Positions 54,102-62,092 are shown, counted from the first letter of the stretch. The stretch: 64,000 nucleotides of DNA from Butyrivibrio hungatei NK4A153 (GCF_000424465.1 NZ_AUJY01000007.1:168680-232679); one strand, 5' to 3'. The notes: generated by a model from the sequence alone, not told the origin. Numbers and translations are program-made.

Positions 54102-54155
54102 CACGCAATGCGATGAGTCTATAATAGCACATCACTCTCCATATCGCAATGCGTG
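54102..54155 (-). promoter_or_regulatory. Operator of the HTH-RhuM/Fic operon
   Basis: CACGCAATGCGA (54102-54113) and TCGCAATGCGTG (54144-54155) are an inverted repeat (11 of 12) with 30 bases between that include an AT-rich TATTATAG -10-like sequence on the minus strand. Confidence 0.65.
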
Positions 54156-54188
54156 CTTATATAACTACATTAAATTCACATAGATGCA

Positions 54189-54223
54189 ATAAAAAGGAAG
54201 TTCATGTAAAACTGAACTCCCTA
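54189..54223 (-). terminator. Terminator of the yoaP-like operon
   Basis: Minus strand GGGAGTTCA and TGAACTTCC (one wobble) then TTTTTA, ~15 bases past the stop. Confidence 0.8.
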
Positions 54224-54236
54224 AGTCATGATAATA

Positions 54237-54989
54237 TCAAAGATTTGCATTGACCAGTTTTAAAAACTTCTTATCATTCATTTGCTCATTAGTTACATAA
54301 TCCCCATCACAGAACAGTGCATATGTGGTAATTGGTGTTGGAGCATTCTGAGCCTGATCTCTGGTCTCTATTCTGATCGCTCTAAACGGTATTCCATTGT
54401 TCTTAGCAGTCTCTTCCAAAACAGGCACATACTTGGCATTAAATGGGCACTGATTCGTGTAATAAAGCACGTATCCTTTTTCATCGATACGAGGATGCTT
54501 TGCACATTCCTTGAAGCATGGTGTTTCAACACTTTTTTCAAAGGACAGATACCACAGCTGGATTCCATTATCGGCTTCATCACAAACTTGAAAGCCTTTG
54601 AATGCTAGAAACTTTGGATCAGAAAGGAATGGCTTTTTCTTAGCAGCAGATAATATGCAAATTCCCTTCTTCCCCTTTTCCTTACTGTCCTTTATGCACT
54701 CATTAAGAAGATCACTTGAATATCCATGTCCCTTTAAGGAACCTGAAACCCACAGACAATCGATATACATATATTCCGATGCATTTATCGGATTCCACGC
54801 ATACTCTGCCGGGATATATTCAATAAAGCATTTACCGCGTTCGACACTCTTTAAGAAAACAAGCCCTTCATCAAATCTGTCAGCAAGCCAGGCTTTCTTG
54901 GATGAAACCTGTATATCTTTATTGTTTGATATAGCACAACAAATGTGTTCTTCTTCAAGATTATCCTTGGATACTCTTATATACTCCAT
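54237..54989 (-). CDS. YoaP-like GNAT acetyltransferase
   Basis: 250 residues. N-terminal GNAT fold with the acetyl-CoA loop KGHGYSSDLLNECI near residue 86, and a C-terminal thioredoxin-like YoaP domain holding YYTNQCPF near 177. Same architecture as Bacillus YoaP, function unknown. Follows the GyrI-like gene by two bases; AAGGAG before the ATG. Confidence 0.83.
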   Translation of the reverse strand: MEYIRVSKDNLEEEHICCAISNNKDIQVSSKKAWLADRFDEGLVFLKSVERGKCFIEYIPAEYAWNPINASEYMYIDCLWVSGSLKGHGYSSDLLNECIKDSKEKGKKGICILSAAKKKPFLSDPKFLAFKGFQVCDEADNGIQLWYLSFEKSVETPCFKECAKHPRIDEKGYVLYYTNQCPFNAKYVPVLEETAKNNGIPFRAIRIETRDQAQNAPTPITTYALFCDGDYVTNEQMNDKKFLKLVNANL

Positions 54990-54991
54990 CT

Positions 54992-55627
54992 TCAGCTCTC
55001 CTTTCTAATAGGATGTCTGATAACCGTCTTAAGCTTCTCTGGCACCACTTTCCTTGCATCGCTAAGGTAAATCTCATGGTGCAATCTTTTTTCTGTGATA
55101 TCTAAAACATATCCCTGCTCTTCTGCAAACTTATGCATCAATTCCACTGTTGCAGGCTCGTTATCATAGGCACCAACATGCATACACTGGACACAAAGTC
55201 CCTCATCGTAAGAAAAGAATTCCACCTTGGAAAAATCTTCCTTTTTCTTGACTGTAGCTTCTGCAATAGCCCAATCAAAATCTTCCTTTGTCGCAAAATC
55301 CGGCAAACGTATTACAGATATCCAGTTAAAATCAGTTTTACGAGCATAATCTATTCCCTCTACTCCGTTCTGCCACCAAAAGCCTTCTAATGGAGGTACT
55401 ACATAATCAAAATAGCCCTCGATTTGATGACTGCCTTTTTTACTCATCTTGATAGTGAATGCGATCGAGTACAAAAGACCTATGGTCTTCTTGTACTCGC
55501 CGTCCTCTTCGTTAGGATCACCACTGCCTCTCACGGCAATATAGTTCATCTTCGGAACCGTCACTATGGAAGGCGTATCTTTAGGCATGTAGAATTCTTT
55601 GTACTCCTTCTTGTAATCGAACGCCAT
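54992..55627 (-). CDS. GyrI-like small-molecule-binding domain protein
   Basis: 211 residues. IVTVPKMNYIAVRGSGDPN near the start and the SIAFTIKMSKKG, DYVVPPLEGFWW and HVGAYDNEPATVELMHKF blocks match the stand-alone GyrI-like/SOUL-related proteins that bind drugs or hydrolyse small cyclopropane toxins. GGAGG before ATG 55627; the longer frame start at 55687 lies inside the VOC gene. Confidence 0.8.
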   Translation of the reverse strand: MAFDYKKEYKEFYMPKDTPSIVTVPKMNYIAVRGSGDPNEEDGEYKKTIGLLYSIAFTIKMSKKGSHQIEGYFDYVVPPLEGFWWQNGVEGIDYARKTDFNWISVIRLPDFATKEDFDWAIAEATVKKKEDFSKVEFFSYDEGLCVQCMHVGAYDNEPATVELMHKFAEEQGYVLDITEKRLHHEIYLSDARKVVPEKLKTVIRHPIRKES

Positions 55628-55631
55628 GTCT

Positions 55632-56057
55632 TTATTCCTCCGAAATGTCTTTTGACTCGTAAGGCTTATTCCATGAACCAATCTCAATCAGGTTGCCTTC
55701 AGGATCTGCTATATAACAGGTTCTCTGCCCCCAGGGTTCTAGTTCAGGTGCAAGGACTGATGTTGCACCGTTTTGTACAGCCTTATTATAAGCTTCATCC
55801 ACTTCTTTAAATGTATCAACATAAAGCGCTATTTCGAAATGTCCGTTGAGACCTTTTATGTACTCATACCTGCGTCTTGTCATCTTCTCAAATTCGTTCC
55901 TGCCGTATAACAGAAAAAGGGTCCCATCCTTCACCAGATACACATTGGATGTATCCTCTGTCTCTTTTATTTTAAACCCCAGCACATCCCTGTAGAAGCG
56001 TACCATTTTGCCCATATCCTCAACAAACAATCCAAAACCATCAAGTCTCATTTTCAT
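55632..56057 (-). CDS. VOC (glyoxalase/bleomycin resistance) family protein
   Basis: 141 residues, paired beta-alpha-beta-beta-beta modules: VEDMGKMVRFYRDVLGFKIK, HFEIALYVD and TCYIADPEGNLIEIGSW, including the metal-binding His and Glu positions. Substrate unknown. Its ATG overlaps the stop of the WYL regulator gene (TAATG). Confidence 0.85.
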   Translation of the reverse strand: MKMRLDGFGLFVEDMGKMVRFYRDVLGFKIKETEDTSNVYLVKDGTLFLLYGRNEFEKMTRRRYEYIKGLNGHFEIALYVDTFKEVDEAYNKAVQNGATSVLAPELEPWGQRTCYIADPEGNLIEIGSWNKPYESKDISEE

Positions 56058-56968
56058 TAGTCCTCCTTGTAAATCGTCGCCATTTTCTGTACCATCTTTG
56101 AAATCTGTCTCCTGGCTTCTACCGGCTCAAGCACTTCTGCTTTATTTCCAAAGGTCATTATCCATGTGATCAAATTATCTAAGTCCGTGTAATCCGCAGT
56201 AAACATAAGTCTACCATCCTCTGTTTCCGTAAAACAGTTTGGTCCGAATTCCTCCACCAGGCGCCACTTTACATCCTTTGAAAACAGCGCTTTTACCTTG
56301 ATTCCACCAGGAAATATCTTTTCTGTAGACAGATCAGGTAATGGAGCGTTTCTGCAGACAAAACCTTTATCCGTTTCAACCACTTTAACCATGCGGTTTA
56401 ATTTAAATAGACGATAATCTTTGCGCTTTTGACACCATCCATAGACATACCAGCTGCTCCACTTAAACACTACATAATATGGCTCAATAGTTCGTTTTCC
56501 TTCTCCCGCCTGAGCATAATAGTGGAAGGTCAAAAGATGCCTGTTTTCTATCGCATCCTGAATAGTAGATATCTTTGGAGCCAGCGATGTCTTGTACCAA
56601 GAAGACAGGTCGATAAGGACAGAATCCCTACCGCTGATAAACTCCGAAGAACCTGCCTGGAGCTTCTCCATAAGCTGCCCATAATATCCGCTTCCACTAA
56701 CACTATCAAGGCTTCGTAGTCCCGCCAGGATCATCTGCATGTCACGGGATGTCAAAAGAGTCCTATCCATCTTATAGCCATCCATGATGCTTATACCGCC
56801 TCCAACTCCCTGGGTCGTTTTGATTGGTATTCCTGCCTGACAAAGAGTCTCAATATCTCTGTTTATTGTTCTTCTAGACACCTCGAAATGCTCAGCCAGC
56901 TCCGGAGCTGTCATCACCTCTTTTTGCAAAAGAATTGATAGTATGCCGATCAGTCTGTCTATCTTCAT
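56057..56968 (-). CDS. WYL domain transcriptional regulator (YafY family)
   Basis: About 303 residues. N-terminal HTH_11 (LIGILSILLQKEVMTAPELAEHFEVSRRTINRDIE), central WYL domain (KWSSWYVYGWCQKRKDYRLFKLNRM) and C-terminal WCX part. First gene of a run VOC, GyrI-like, YoaP (56968-54237), which it probably controls in response to a small ligand. AAGGTG lies before ATG 56968. Confidence 0.9.
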   Translation of the reverse strand: MKIDRLIGILSILLQKEVMTAPELAEHFEVSRRTINRDIETLCQAGIPIKTTQGVGGGISIMDGYKMDRTLLTSRDMQMILAGLRSLDSVSGSGYYGQLMEKLQAGSSEFISGRDSVLIDLSSWYKTSLAPKISTIQDAIENRHLLTFHYYAQAGEGKRTIEPYYVVFKWSSWYVYGWCQKRKDYRLFKLNRMVKVVETDKGFVCRNAPLPDLSTEKIFPGGIKVKALFSKDVKWRLVEEFGPNCFTETEDGRLMFTADYTDLDNLITWIMTFGNKAEVLEPVEARRQISKMVQKMATIYKED

Positions 56969-57000
56969 TTGATCACCTTCTATGATTATCATACAAGCAC

Positions 57001-57026
57001 AAACATGTCATCTATATGTCATGTTT
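57001..57026 (-). promoter_or_regulatory. Candidate WYL regulator operator
   Basis: AAACATG (57001-57007) and CATGTTT (57020-57026) form an inverted repeat with an inner ATGTCAT repeat, 33 bases before the WYL start codon. Confidence 0.5.
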
Positions 57027-57047
57027 ATATTCTACACTATTTTAGAC

Positions 57048-57081
57048 AATAAAAAACCCACAACCAGATGGTTGTGGGTTT
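57048..57081 (-). terminator. Terminator after the lipoprotein gene and 3' element
   Basis: Perfect AAACCCACAACC / GGTTGTGGGTTT stem with 4-base loop, then TTTTTT on the minus strand. Confidence 0.88.
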
Positions 57082-57108
57082 CTGAAATCTGCAACTGCAG
57101 ATATTCTC

Positions 57109-57230
57109 ATCTCTTTGAGAACTTTTTCAATGTACTTAGTGCTGTGTTTGTGGCATTTCTAGGACGAGTTGCTGTTTATCTGCTGCGTACGGTAGAAAGC
57201 TCAGGGCTACTGTATAAGGCTGGTGACATT
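57109..57230 (-). repeat. 3' element copy A
   Basis: ~122 bp, located between a minus-strand stop codon (57263) and a terminator (57048-57081). It shares with copy B (60924-61048) a ~30-bp nearly identical core around TGCGTACGGTAGAAAGCTCA and the block TCTCTTTGAGAACTTTTT, with a diverged middle. On the minus strand both copies end in the same codons KFSKR-stop, but each frame also has an internal stop, so a current protein is unlikely. Confidence 0.75.
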
Positions 57231-57262
57231 TTTTCAATCATATCGCCTCACTTCTCATAAGC

Positions 57263-57880
57263 TTATTCAGTAATACTTATTGTTACGTTAACGTCCCCGG
57301 AACCAAGCCTTTTTTTCATTTCTTCCGCAGATGTATTATCAATATGCCCGAGCTTTGTATAAGCCCAGCTATTTGAACCGTAAAACACTACCAGCTGATT
57401 ACCTGAATACAAAACAATGTCCCCTGCACTTGTAGTCATCTGCTTATCATTCCTTGGAATAGACTGACCAATAGAGCCAACCTGCTCAAAGTCGCCATAC
57501 ATAGACATATCAATGACGATAGGTTTATCTTCAGCCAGATTCTTCAGAGCTTCTACTGATTCATTTTCTTCCCAGCTTACCTGTATCTCTTCATCATTTA
57601 TAAAAAACTTAAGCATATTTTCCGTCGACCTTTCATCATTAGTAATTACGTCTTCCTCATCCTTTAAGTGATCTTCCGTTGCCGTATTACTGTTCGTTTT
57701 AGCATCAGCTTTAACCTGTGATTGTATTGTTTCTACATAATTGTCTTGAACAAAATCAACCTTCGAGTGAACATGTGCATTCTCATTATATCCACATCCA
57801 GTAAAGAGATTTACAGCCATCACACATAATGCTGTAAGCGTTTTACCTGTATTTTTACAAAAGAGATTTTCCAAACTCAT
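57263..57880 (-). CDS. Lipoprotein with cyclophilin-like domain
   Basis: 205 residues. Signal peptide ending in the lipobox LFTGC, a charged linker, and a ~115-residue domain (IDMSMYGDFEQVGSIGQSIP, GDIVLYSGNQLVVFYGSNSWAYTKLGHI) matching the cyclophilin-like fold of secreted Firmicute proteins. Activity unknown. GGGAGG before ATG 57880; overlaps the flavodoxin gene by 26 bases. Confidence 0.82.
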   Translation of the reverse strand: MSLENLFCKNTGKTLTALCVMAVNLFTGCGYNENAHVHSKVDFVQDNYVETIQSQVKADAKTNSNTATEDHLKDEEDVITNDERSTENMLKFFINDEEIQVSWEENESVEALKNLAEDKPIVIDMSMYGDFEQVGSIGQSIPRNDKQMTTSAGDIVLYSGNQLVVFYGSNSWAYTKLGHIDNTSAEEMKKRLGSGDVNVTISITE

Positions 57881-58397
57881 AAGCCTCCCGCTTTTCCTCT
57901 TCTTTGCCTTCTGCTTCACCCATGTCATTTATTCCGCCACAGAACAGTGAACCTTTAAATGAAGCTTTCTCAAAACACTCTACCCAACCATTCAGACCAC
58001 TGACAGCTTCCTCAGGAACAAATGTCTCATCTTCAGCAGCAGTCGAAAGCATATAGACATTACGAAATCTATAGTCAGAAGGATAAAGCGGATTAAGTCT
58101 GTCAAGGAGAGTCTTCATCTGTCCGCTCATCTCGTAATAGTAAATAGGGGTCGCAAATACAAGTGTATCTGCATTCTTTACTTTTTTCGCAATCTCTACA
58201 GCATCATCATTTATCACGCACATCTGCGTCTTTTGGCATGCAAGACATCCTTTGCAGAATCCAACTGTTTTGTCCTTGAGGCTGATGACTTCCACATCAT
58301 GTCCCGCAGCTTTTGCTCCATCAGATACTTTATCTGCCAGAATATCAGAATTGCTCTTTGCTCTAAGACTTGTCTTTATTATCAAAACCTTACTCAT
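57855..58397 (-). CDS. Flavodoxin-fold NAD(P)H-dependent oxidoreductase
   Basis: 180 residues. IIKTSLRAKSNSDILADKV (phosphate loop), CKGCLACQKT (paired cysteines) and TPIYYYEMSGQMKTLLDRLNPL are typical of the iron-sulfur-flavoprotein-like NADPH:FMN reductases of anaerobes. ATG 58397 is nine bases after AAGGAAAG; the ATG at 58403 is too close. Second gene after the hydrolase, seven bases apart. Confidence 0.87.
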   Translation of the reverse strand: MSKVLIIKTSLRAKSNSDILADKVSDGAKAAGHDVEVISLKDKTVGFCKGCLACQKTQMCVINDDAVEIAKKVKNADTLVFATPIYYYEMSGQMKTLLDRLNPLYPSDYRFRNVYMLSTAAEDETFVPEEAVSGLNGWVECFEKASFKGSLFCGGINDMGEAEGKEEEKREAYEFGKSLL

Positions 58398-58409
58398 TGT
58401 CATCTTTCC

Positions 58410-59414
58410 TTATTTAAGATATTCATTAAAGAAGCTCTCAAGTTTGTCAAACGGAATATAATCCTTATCTCCTCCATCATACAAATCTGTATGAACTGCA
58501 TCTGGAATGATCATCAGTTCTTTATTATCAGCATATTTGCTGTCCTTTATCATGTCGGCATAAGCGTCTTTACTGAAGTAGCATGAATGGGCCTTCCCGC
58601 CATGTACAAGAAGCACTGCACTTCTGATTTCATTACTGTATTTAAGGATTGGCTGATTCACGAAGGATTCACAGCCTATCACATTCCATCCATCATTGGA
58701 ATTAAGGGAACGGGCATGATATCCACGATCAGTTTTGTAGTAATCAAAATAGTCTTTTACAAAGAAAGGTGCATCTGCAGGTAGAGGATCTACAACACCT
58801 CCCGCACGCTTATATTCTCCATTCTTTAAATCTTCAAGACGCTGAGCGCACATAGCCTTCTTCGCTTCATATCTCTTGTCTTCACTGTCATCGGCATCAA
58901 AGTAACCTTTTGCATTAACTCTTGTCATGTCATACATGGTCATTGCAGCTGTAGCTTTGATTCTTGTGTCAAGAGCAGCTGTATTGATAGCCATTCCGCC
59001 CCATCCGCAGATTCCTATGATTCCTATTCTTTCCGGATCTACCTTTTCATTAAGTGAAAGAAAATCAACTGCAGCCATAAAATCCTCTGTATTGATATCA
59101 GGTGATGACATATATCTTACATTGCCGCCGGACTCTCCTGTAAAAGAGGGATCGAAGGCTATTGTAAGAAATCCTCTTTCTGCCATAGTCTGGGCATATA
59201 ATCCTGAACACTGCTCCTTAACAGCTCCGAAAGGTCCTGATACTGCAATAGCCGGAAGCTTGCCATCTATATCCTTTGGTATATACATATCTGCCGCAAG
59301 AGTTATCCCGTAGCGATTTGCAAATACCACCTTGCAGTGTTCTACCTTCTCACTCTTTGGAAAGGTCTTATCCCACTCTGTTACTAAATTAAGTTCTTCT
59401 GTTCTGATCATCAT
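58410..59414 (-). CDS. Alpha/beta hydrolase with Cys nucleophile elbow
   Basis: 334 residues. VVFANRYGITLAADMYIP, IAVSGPFG, then GIIGICGWGGMAI near residue 135 where the nucleophile is Cys in a G-x-C-x-G turn, and IPDAVHTDLYDG near the end with the His. Cys elbows are known from dienelactone-hydrolase relatives. Substrate unknown. Co-transcribed with the flavodoxin-like gene; GGAGG before the ATG. Confidence 0.85.
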   Translation of the reverse strand: MMIRTEELNLVTEWDKTFPKSEKVEHCKVVFANRYGITLAADMYIPKDIDGKLPAIAVSGPFGAVKEQCSGLYAQTMAERGFLTIAFDPSFTGESGGNVRYMSSPDINTEDFMAAVDFLSLNEKVDPERIGIIGICGWGGMAINTAALDTRIKATAAMTMYDMTRVNAKGYFDADDSEDKRYEAKKAMCAQRLEDLKNGEYKRAGGVVDPLPADAPFFVKDYFDYYKTDRGYHARSLNSNDGWNVIGCESFVNQPILKYSNEIRSAVLLVHGGKAHSCYFSKDAYADMIKDSKYADNKELMIIPDAVHTDLYDGGDKDYIPFDKLESFFNEYLK

Positions 59415-59426
59415 TTAATACCTCCG

Positions 59427-59651
59427 TCATCTCTGCTTCATTTCGTTTTCGATTTTTCTTAGCATGAAATCCATACAGTCAACTTTTCTTCCGCATTTGT
59501 GATACTCGTCCATGGCACGGCATCTTTCTTTTTTCAGAAGCCTTACCATTTCATCAATACTGCCTGACTCAAATCTTTCCAGAATAGTGTCTGTTGCCTC
59601 ATTACAACATCCCGCATCTGAAAGGCTTTGCTTTAGATATTCTTTATCCAT
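59427..59651 (-). CDS. Small conserved-type protein of unknown function
   Basis: 74 residues, helical, with four cysteines (SDAGCC...KKERC...KCGRKVDC). LKKERCRAMDEYHKCGRKVDCMDFMLRKIE is a pattern that also occurs in short clostridial proteins beside MerR or LysR regulators. First gene of the operon divergent from lysR. GAGGAA before the ATG. Confidence 0.65.
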   Translation of the reverse strand: MDKEYLKQSLSDAGCCNEATDTILERFESGSIDEMVRLLKKERCRAMDEYHKCGRKVDCMDFMLRKIENEMKQR

Positions 59652-59682
59652 GAGTATTCCTCATTTCCATGTAACTATTTCA

Positions 59683-59711
59683 CTTACAATTCTATTGTAT
59701 GAGCTTGTAAG
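59683..59711. promoter_or_regulatory. Candidate LysR operator in divergent region
   Basis: CTTACAA-N15-TTGTAAG, a perfect dyad centred between the divergent small-protein operon and lysR, in the usual position of a LysR recognition site. Confidence 0.55.
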
Positions 59712-59797
59712 ATTTTTTACTAATAGTTATAATGAATATCATATTATTCCATTTCGGCATATCATTTAGCAATGATCAGTACAGGAAAGGAAGCACC

Positions 59798-60673
59798 ATG
59801 GAAATCAGGACTTTAAGATATTTTTTAGCTGTAGCAAGAGAAGAAAACATGAGCAGAGCCGCTGAGATACTGCATGTGACTCAGCCAACTTTATCCAAAC
59901 AATTAAAATCATTGGAAGAAGAATTGGGTAAGAAGCTATTTACAAGGCACAGTTTCAGTATAAAGCTGACAGAAGAAGGAATTCTTCTCAGAAACCGCGC
60001 AGAAGATCTTGTGAGCATGGCTGATAAAATCGAGCAGGAATTTGTTTCACTTGATGACATAAGCGGAGGCGATCTTTACCTGGGACTTGCAGAATCTTAT
60101 CAGCTAAGATTCCTTGCAAGAGCAATCAAGACCTTTAAAGAAAGCTATCCCAATCTCCACTATCACATCACAAGTGGTGATACAGAGCAACTATCTGAAA
60201 AAATAGAAAAAGGACTTCTTGATTTTGTTGTTCTGGTTGAGCAGCCGGACATCAGAAAGTATGAATATATAGAATTTCCACAGGCTGATACCTGGGGACT
60301 TATCATTCCTGAAAATGACCCTCTGGCAAAAAAGAAATCCATTCGTTTGGATGACCTGATAGGATTACCTCTTTTCTGCTCAGATCAGGCTTGGAACGGG
60401 GATATAAAGAAATGGGCCGGGAGCAGATTTTCTGAACTTCAGCTTGAAGGATCTTTTCGTCTTTCCTACAACGGTTCTATTTTCACAATGGAAGGTCTTG
60501 GGTATCTTCTCACCTATGATCACCTTATTGATACATCAAAAGACAACGGCCTTGTATTCAGACCGCTGTCTCCTAAGCTTGAAAACAAAATATATTTCGC
60601 ATGGAATCGCTATCAGACATTTACACCTATAGCAGAAAGATTTTTATCGCACCTGAAAGTTCTAGTGTTATAA
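59798..60673 (+). CDS. LysR family transcriptional regulator
   Basis: 291 residues. Winged helix MEIRTLRYFLAVAREENMSRAAEILHVTQPTLSKQLKSLEEELG (in pieces) and an effector domain. Clostridial LysR genes divergent from hydrolase and flavodoxin genes are common; control of the 59651-57263 operon is inferred. AAAGGAAG before ATG 59798 sets the start; the frame opening at 59732 has none. Confidence 0.9.
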   Translation: MEIRTLRYFLAVAREENMSRAAEILHVTQPTLSKQLKSLEEELGKKLFTRHSFSIKLTEEGILLRNRAEDLVSMADKIEQEFVSLDDISGGDLYLGLAESYQLRFLARAIKTFKESYPNLHYHITSGDTEQLSEKIEKGLLDFVVLVEQPDIRKYEYIEFPQADTWGLIIPENDPLAKKKSIRLDDLIGLPLFCSDQAWNGDIKKWAGSRFSELQLEGSFRLSYNGSIFTMEGLGYLLTYDHLIDTSKDNGLVFRPLSPKLENKIYFAWNRYQTFTPIAERFLSHLKVLVL

Positions 60674-60683
60674 TCCATCGTTT

Positions 60684-60715
60684 TGGTCCACTAACCCCGT
60701 CCCCCAGGTCCACTT
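60684..60715. repeat. Single GTCCC-rich repeat piece
   Basis: TTGGTCCACTAACCCCGTCC followed by CCCAGGTCCA, the reverse complement of the core found twice at 16947-17017. The rest of 60716-60841 is full of short palindromes (for example GACACTTCGTGTC) but shows no gene. Confidence 0.5.
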
Positions 60716-60841
60716 CCACGATGCCATTCGCAGACACTTCGTGTCTTGCTCATGTCGCGCTGTCGCGCTATATATACGCCATGCCGACAGACTCGGAATG
60801 CTTCGCATCCCTCGTTGTCGCGGCATTCGCCGTATGCTTGC

Positions 60842-60893
60842 AAAAAAAGACATCCCAGCCTGAATGCAAGCATTCATCTGGGATGTCTTTTTT
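60842..60893 (-). terminator. Terminator after the zeta-like toxin gene and 3' element
   Basis: AAAAAAAGACATCCCAG and CTGGGATGTCTTTTTT with an inner GAATGC/GCATTC pairing; T-run on both strands, so it also serves lysR on the plus strand. Confidence 0.88.
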
Positions 60894-60923
60894 ACAAGCG
60901 CATGGCTCATTGCTACGCGCATT

Positions 60924-61048
60924 ATCTCTTTGAGAACTTTTTGATGTGATGAAGTGCCTTATTTAAGGCTTTTTCACCTCAAGTTGCTGTATACCTGCTG
61001 CGTACGGTAGAAAGCTCAGGGCTATTGTATGCAGCTGGTGGCAACATT
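60924..61048 (-). repeat. 3' element copy B
   Basis: Second copy of the element at 57109-57230, again between a minus-strand stop codon (here one base away, 61050) and a terminator (60842-60893). See copy A for the shared blocks. Confidence 0.75.
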
Positions 61049-61049
61049 A

Positions 61050-61607
61050 CTATTCTTTTCTGGTAAACCAGCCAGGAGCTTTGTGTGACAATCTCACAAG
61101 GCTACCATCTTTGTAAATTGCAAATCTCCTAAAATCTTCTGTGTTATCATATACCGCAACAAGATTACAAAGAGGAAGGACTTTCCAGAAAACTTCTAAT
61201 GAAGCGATATATCTTCTTTCGATATCTGCCTCAGCTACTCCATGTCCACCTTGTGATACTCTTTTTGCAACACGCTCTTTTGCAATCTCAACACTATCTA
61301 ATCCAATGTAATGCATTTCAATTAAATAGCCATTCTCTTTTGCCCTTGTAATATTTCTAATCACTGAATTACCACACAATGTAGTTTCTTGGTTAAAGCT
61401 TACTCCATTTTCAATATATGAGTTAAGAAGCGAAACTGCTCTTTTCCCGGCTTTGAAAATATCAGCCAGACTCTTCCAATCTCCTCCAAATTCCTTAAGT
61501 ATCTCATCCGCATTTACTCTGTTTTCACATTTAAGATCCGGATCAAGCTGATATAACGTAGATTTACCTGCGCCATTAACTCCCGCAACTATAGTAAACT
61601 TTTTCAT
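61050..61607 (-). CDS. Zeta-toxin-like P-loop kinase
   Basis: 185 residues. Walker A AGVNGAGKSTL at residues 8-18, VNADEI near 34, FNQETTLCGNS near 72, MHYIGLDSVEIAKERVAKRV near 98 and RRYIASLEVFW near 131. This is the compact zeta/PezT-like fold; zeta toxins phosphorylate UDP-N-acetylglucosamine and block wall synthesis. Four bases downstream of a 59-residue ORF that could be its antitoxin. Followed by 3' element copy B and a terminator. Confidence 0.85.
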   Translation of the reverse strand: MKKFTIVAGVNGAGKSTLYQLDPDLKCENRVNADEILKEFGGDWKSLADIFKAGKRAVSLLNSYIENGVSFNQETTLCGNSVIRNITRAKENGYLIEMHYIGLDSVEIAKERVAKRVSQGGHGVAEADIERRYIASLEVFWKVLPLCNLVAVYDNTEDFRRFAIYKDGSLVRLSHKAPGWFTRKE

Positions 61608-61611
61608 CTAC

Positions 61612-61791
61612 TCAAAAAAGATTCCTTTCAACAACTTCTTTTTGCCTTCTTTGTAGTAAAAAATCTCCTACCATCTCATAGAAATCTTTTTCTTCTTCAG
61701 TCTCACTCTCAAGAACAAGCTGTAAAGTATCCTTAGGATTTAATTTAGCTATTTCTTTATAGATATCACTATATTTTTTTACATCACACAT
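61612..61791 (-). CDS. 59-residue candidate antitoxin of the zeta-like toxin
   Basis: Reads MCDVKKYSDIYKEIAKLNPK ... and ends QKEVVERNLF. GAGG lies seven bases before the ATG and the stop is four bases before the toxin ATG. Small, helical and acidic, as expected of a zeta-neutralising protein, but no sequence match to epsilon or PezA is evident to me. Operon position is the main argument. Confidence 0.7.
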   Translation of the reverse strand: MCDVKKYSDIYKEIAKLNPKDTLQLVLESETEEEKDFYEMVGDFLLQRRQKEVVERNLF

Positions 61792-61823
61792 AGACGTACC
61801 TCGTATATCAATACAATAATTTT

Positions 61824-61993
61824 AAAAAAGAGAGTTCACGCATGAACTCTCCGGTCTATGGGCATCTCAAGATTCCATAGCGCATCCACTACATAAATCG
61901 CTCACTTATTAGGCTGTGCATCACCTTTAATAGAATAGCCAAGCTCCACGCTCGGCTAGGTCCCAAGTGTTATTCGCACCTGGCAACTCTGTT
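61824..61993 (-). ncRNA. Candidate structured RNA of ~170 nt
   Basis: Starts about seven bases after a strong promoter (62000-62027). Reads, on the minus strand, hairpin CCAGGTG-CGAATAA-CACTTGG, then TAGCCGAGC-GTGGA-GCTTGGCTA, then CTATGG-N13-CCATAG, and finishes in the terminator GAGAGTTCA-CGCA-TGAACTCTC with TTTTTT. No open frame. Could be a free small RNA (size and layout recall clostridial RNAs such as the raiA motif, unverified) or a leader of the antitoxin-toxin genes 33 bases downstream. Confidence 0.6.
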
Positions 61994-61999
61994 ATTGAT

Positions 62000-62027
62000 A
62001 TAATAGCATATTTATAGGTTTTTTCAA
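62000..62027 (-). promoter_or_regulatory. Promoter of the candidate RNA
   Basis: Minus strand: -35 TTGAAA (62022-62027), 16-bp spacer, -10 TATTAT (62000-62005), both close to consensus. Confidence 0.65.
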
Positions 62028-62092
62028 GTTTGATCCATCATTTTCTCAATCAACAAAGTTGTAGAATTCTACACTTTTAGCGATTACTATAA

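Noticed and set aside
57109..61048. Integron cassette attachment sites
   Set aside because: Two copies only, no integrase, and no clear GTTRRRY core sites; kept as an unexplained 3' element.
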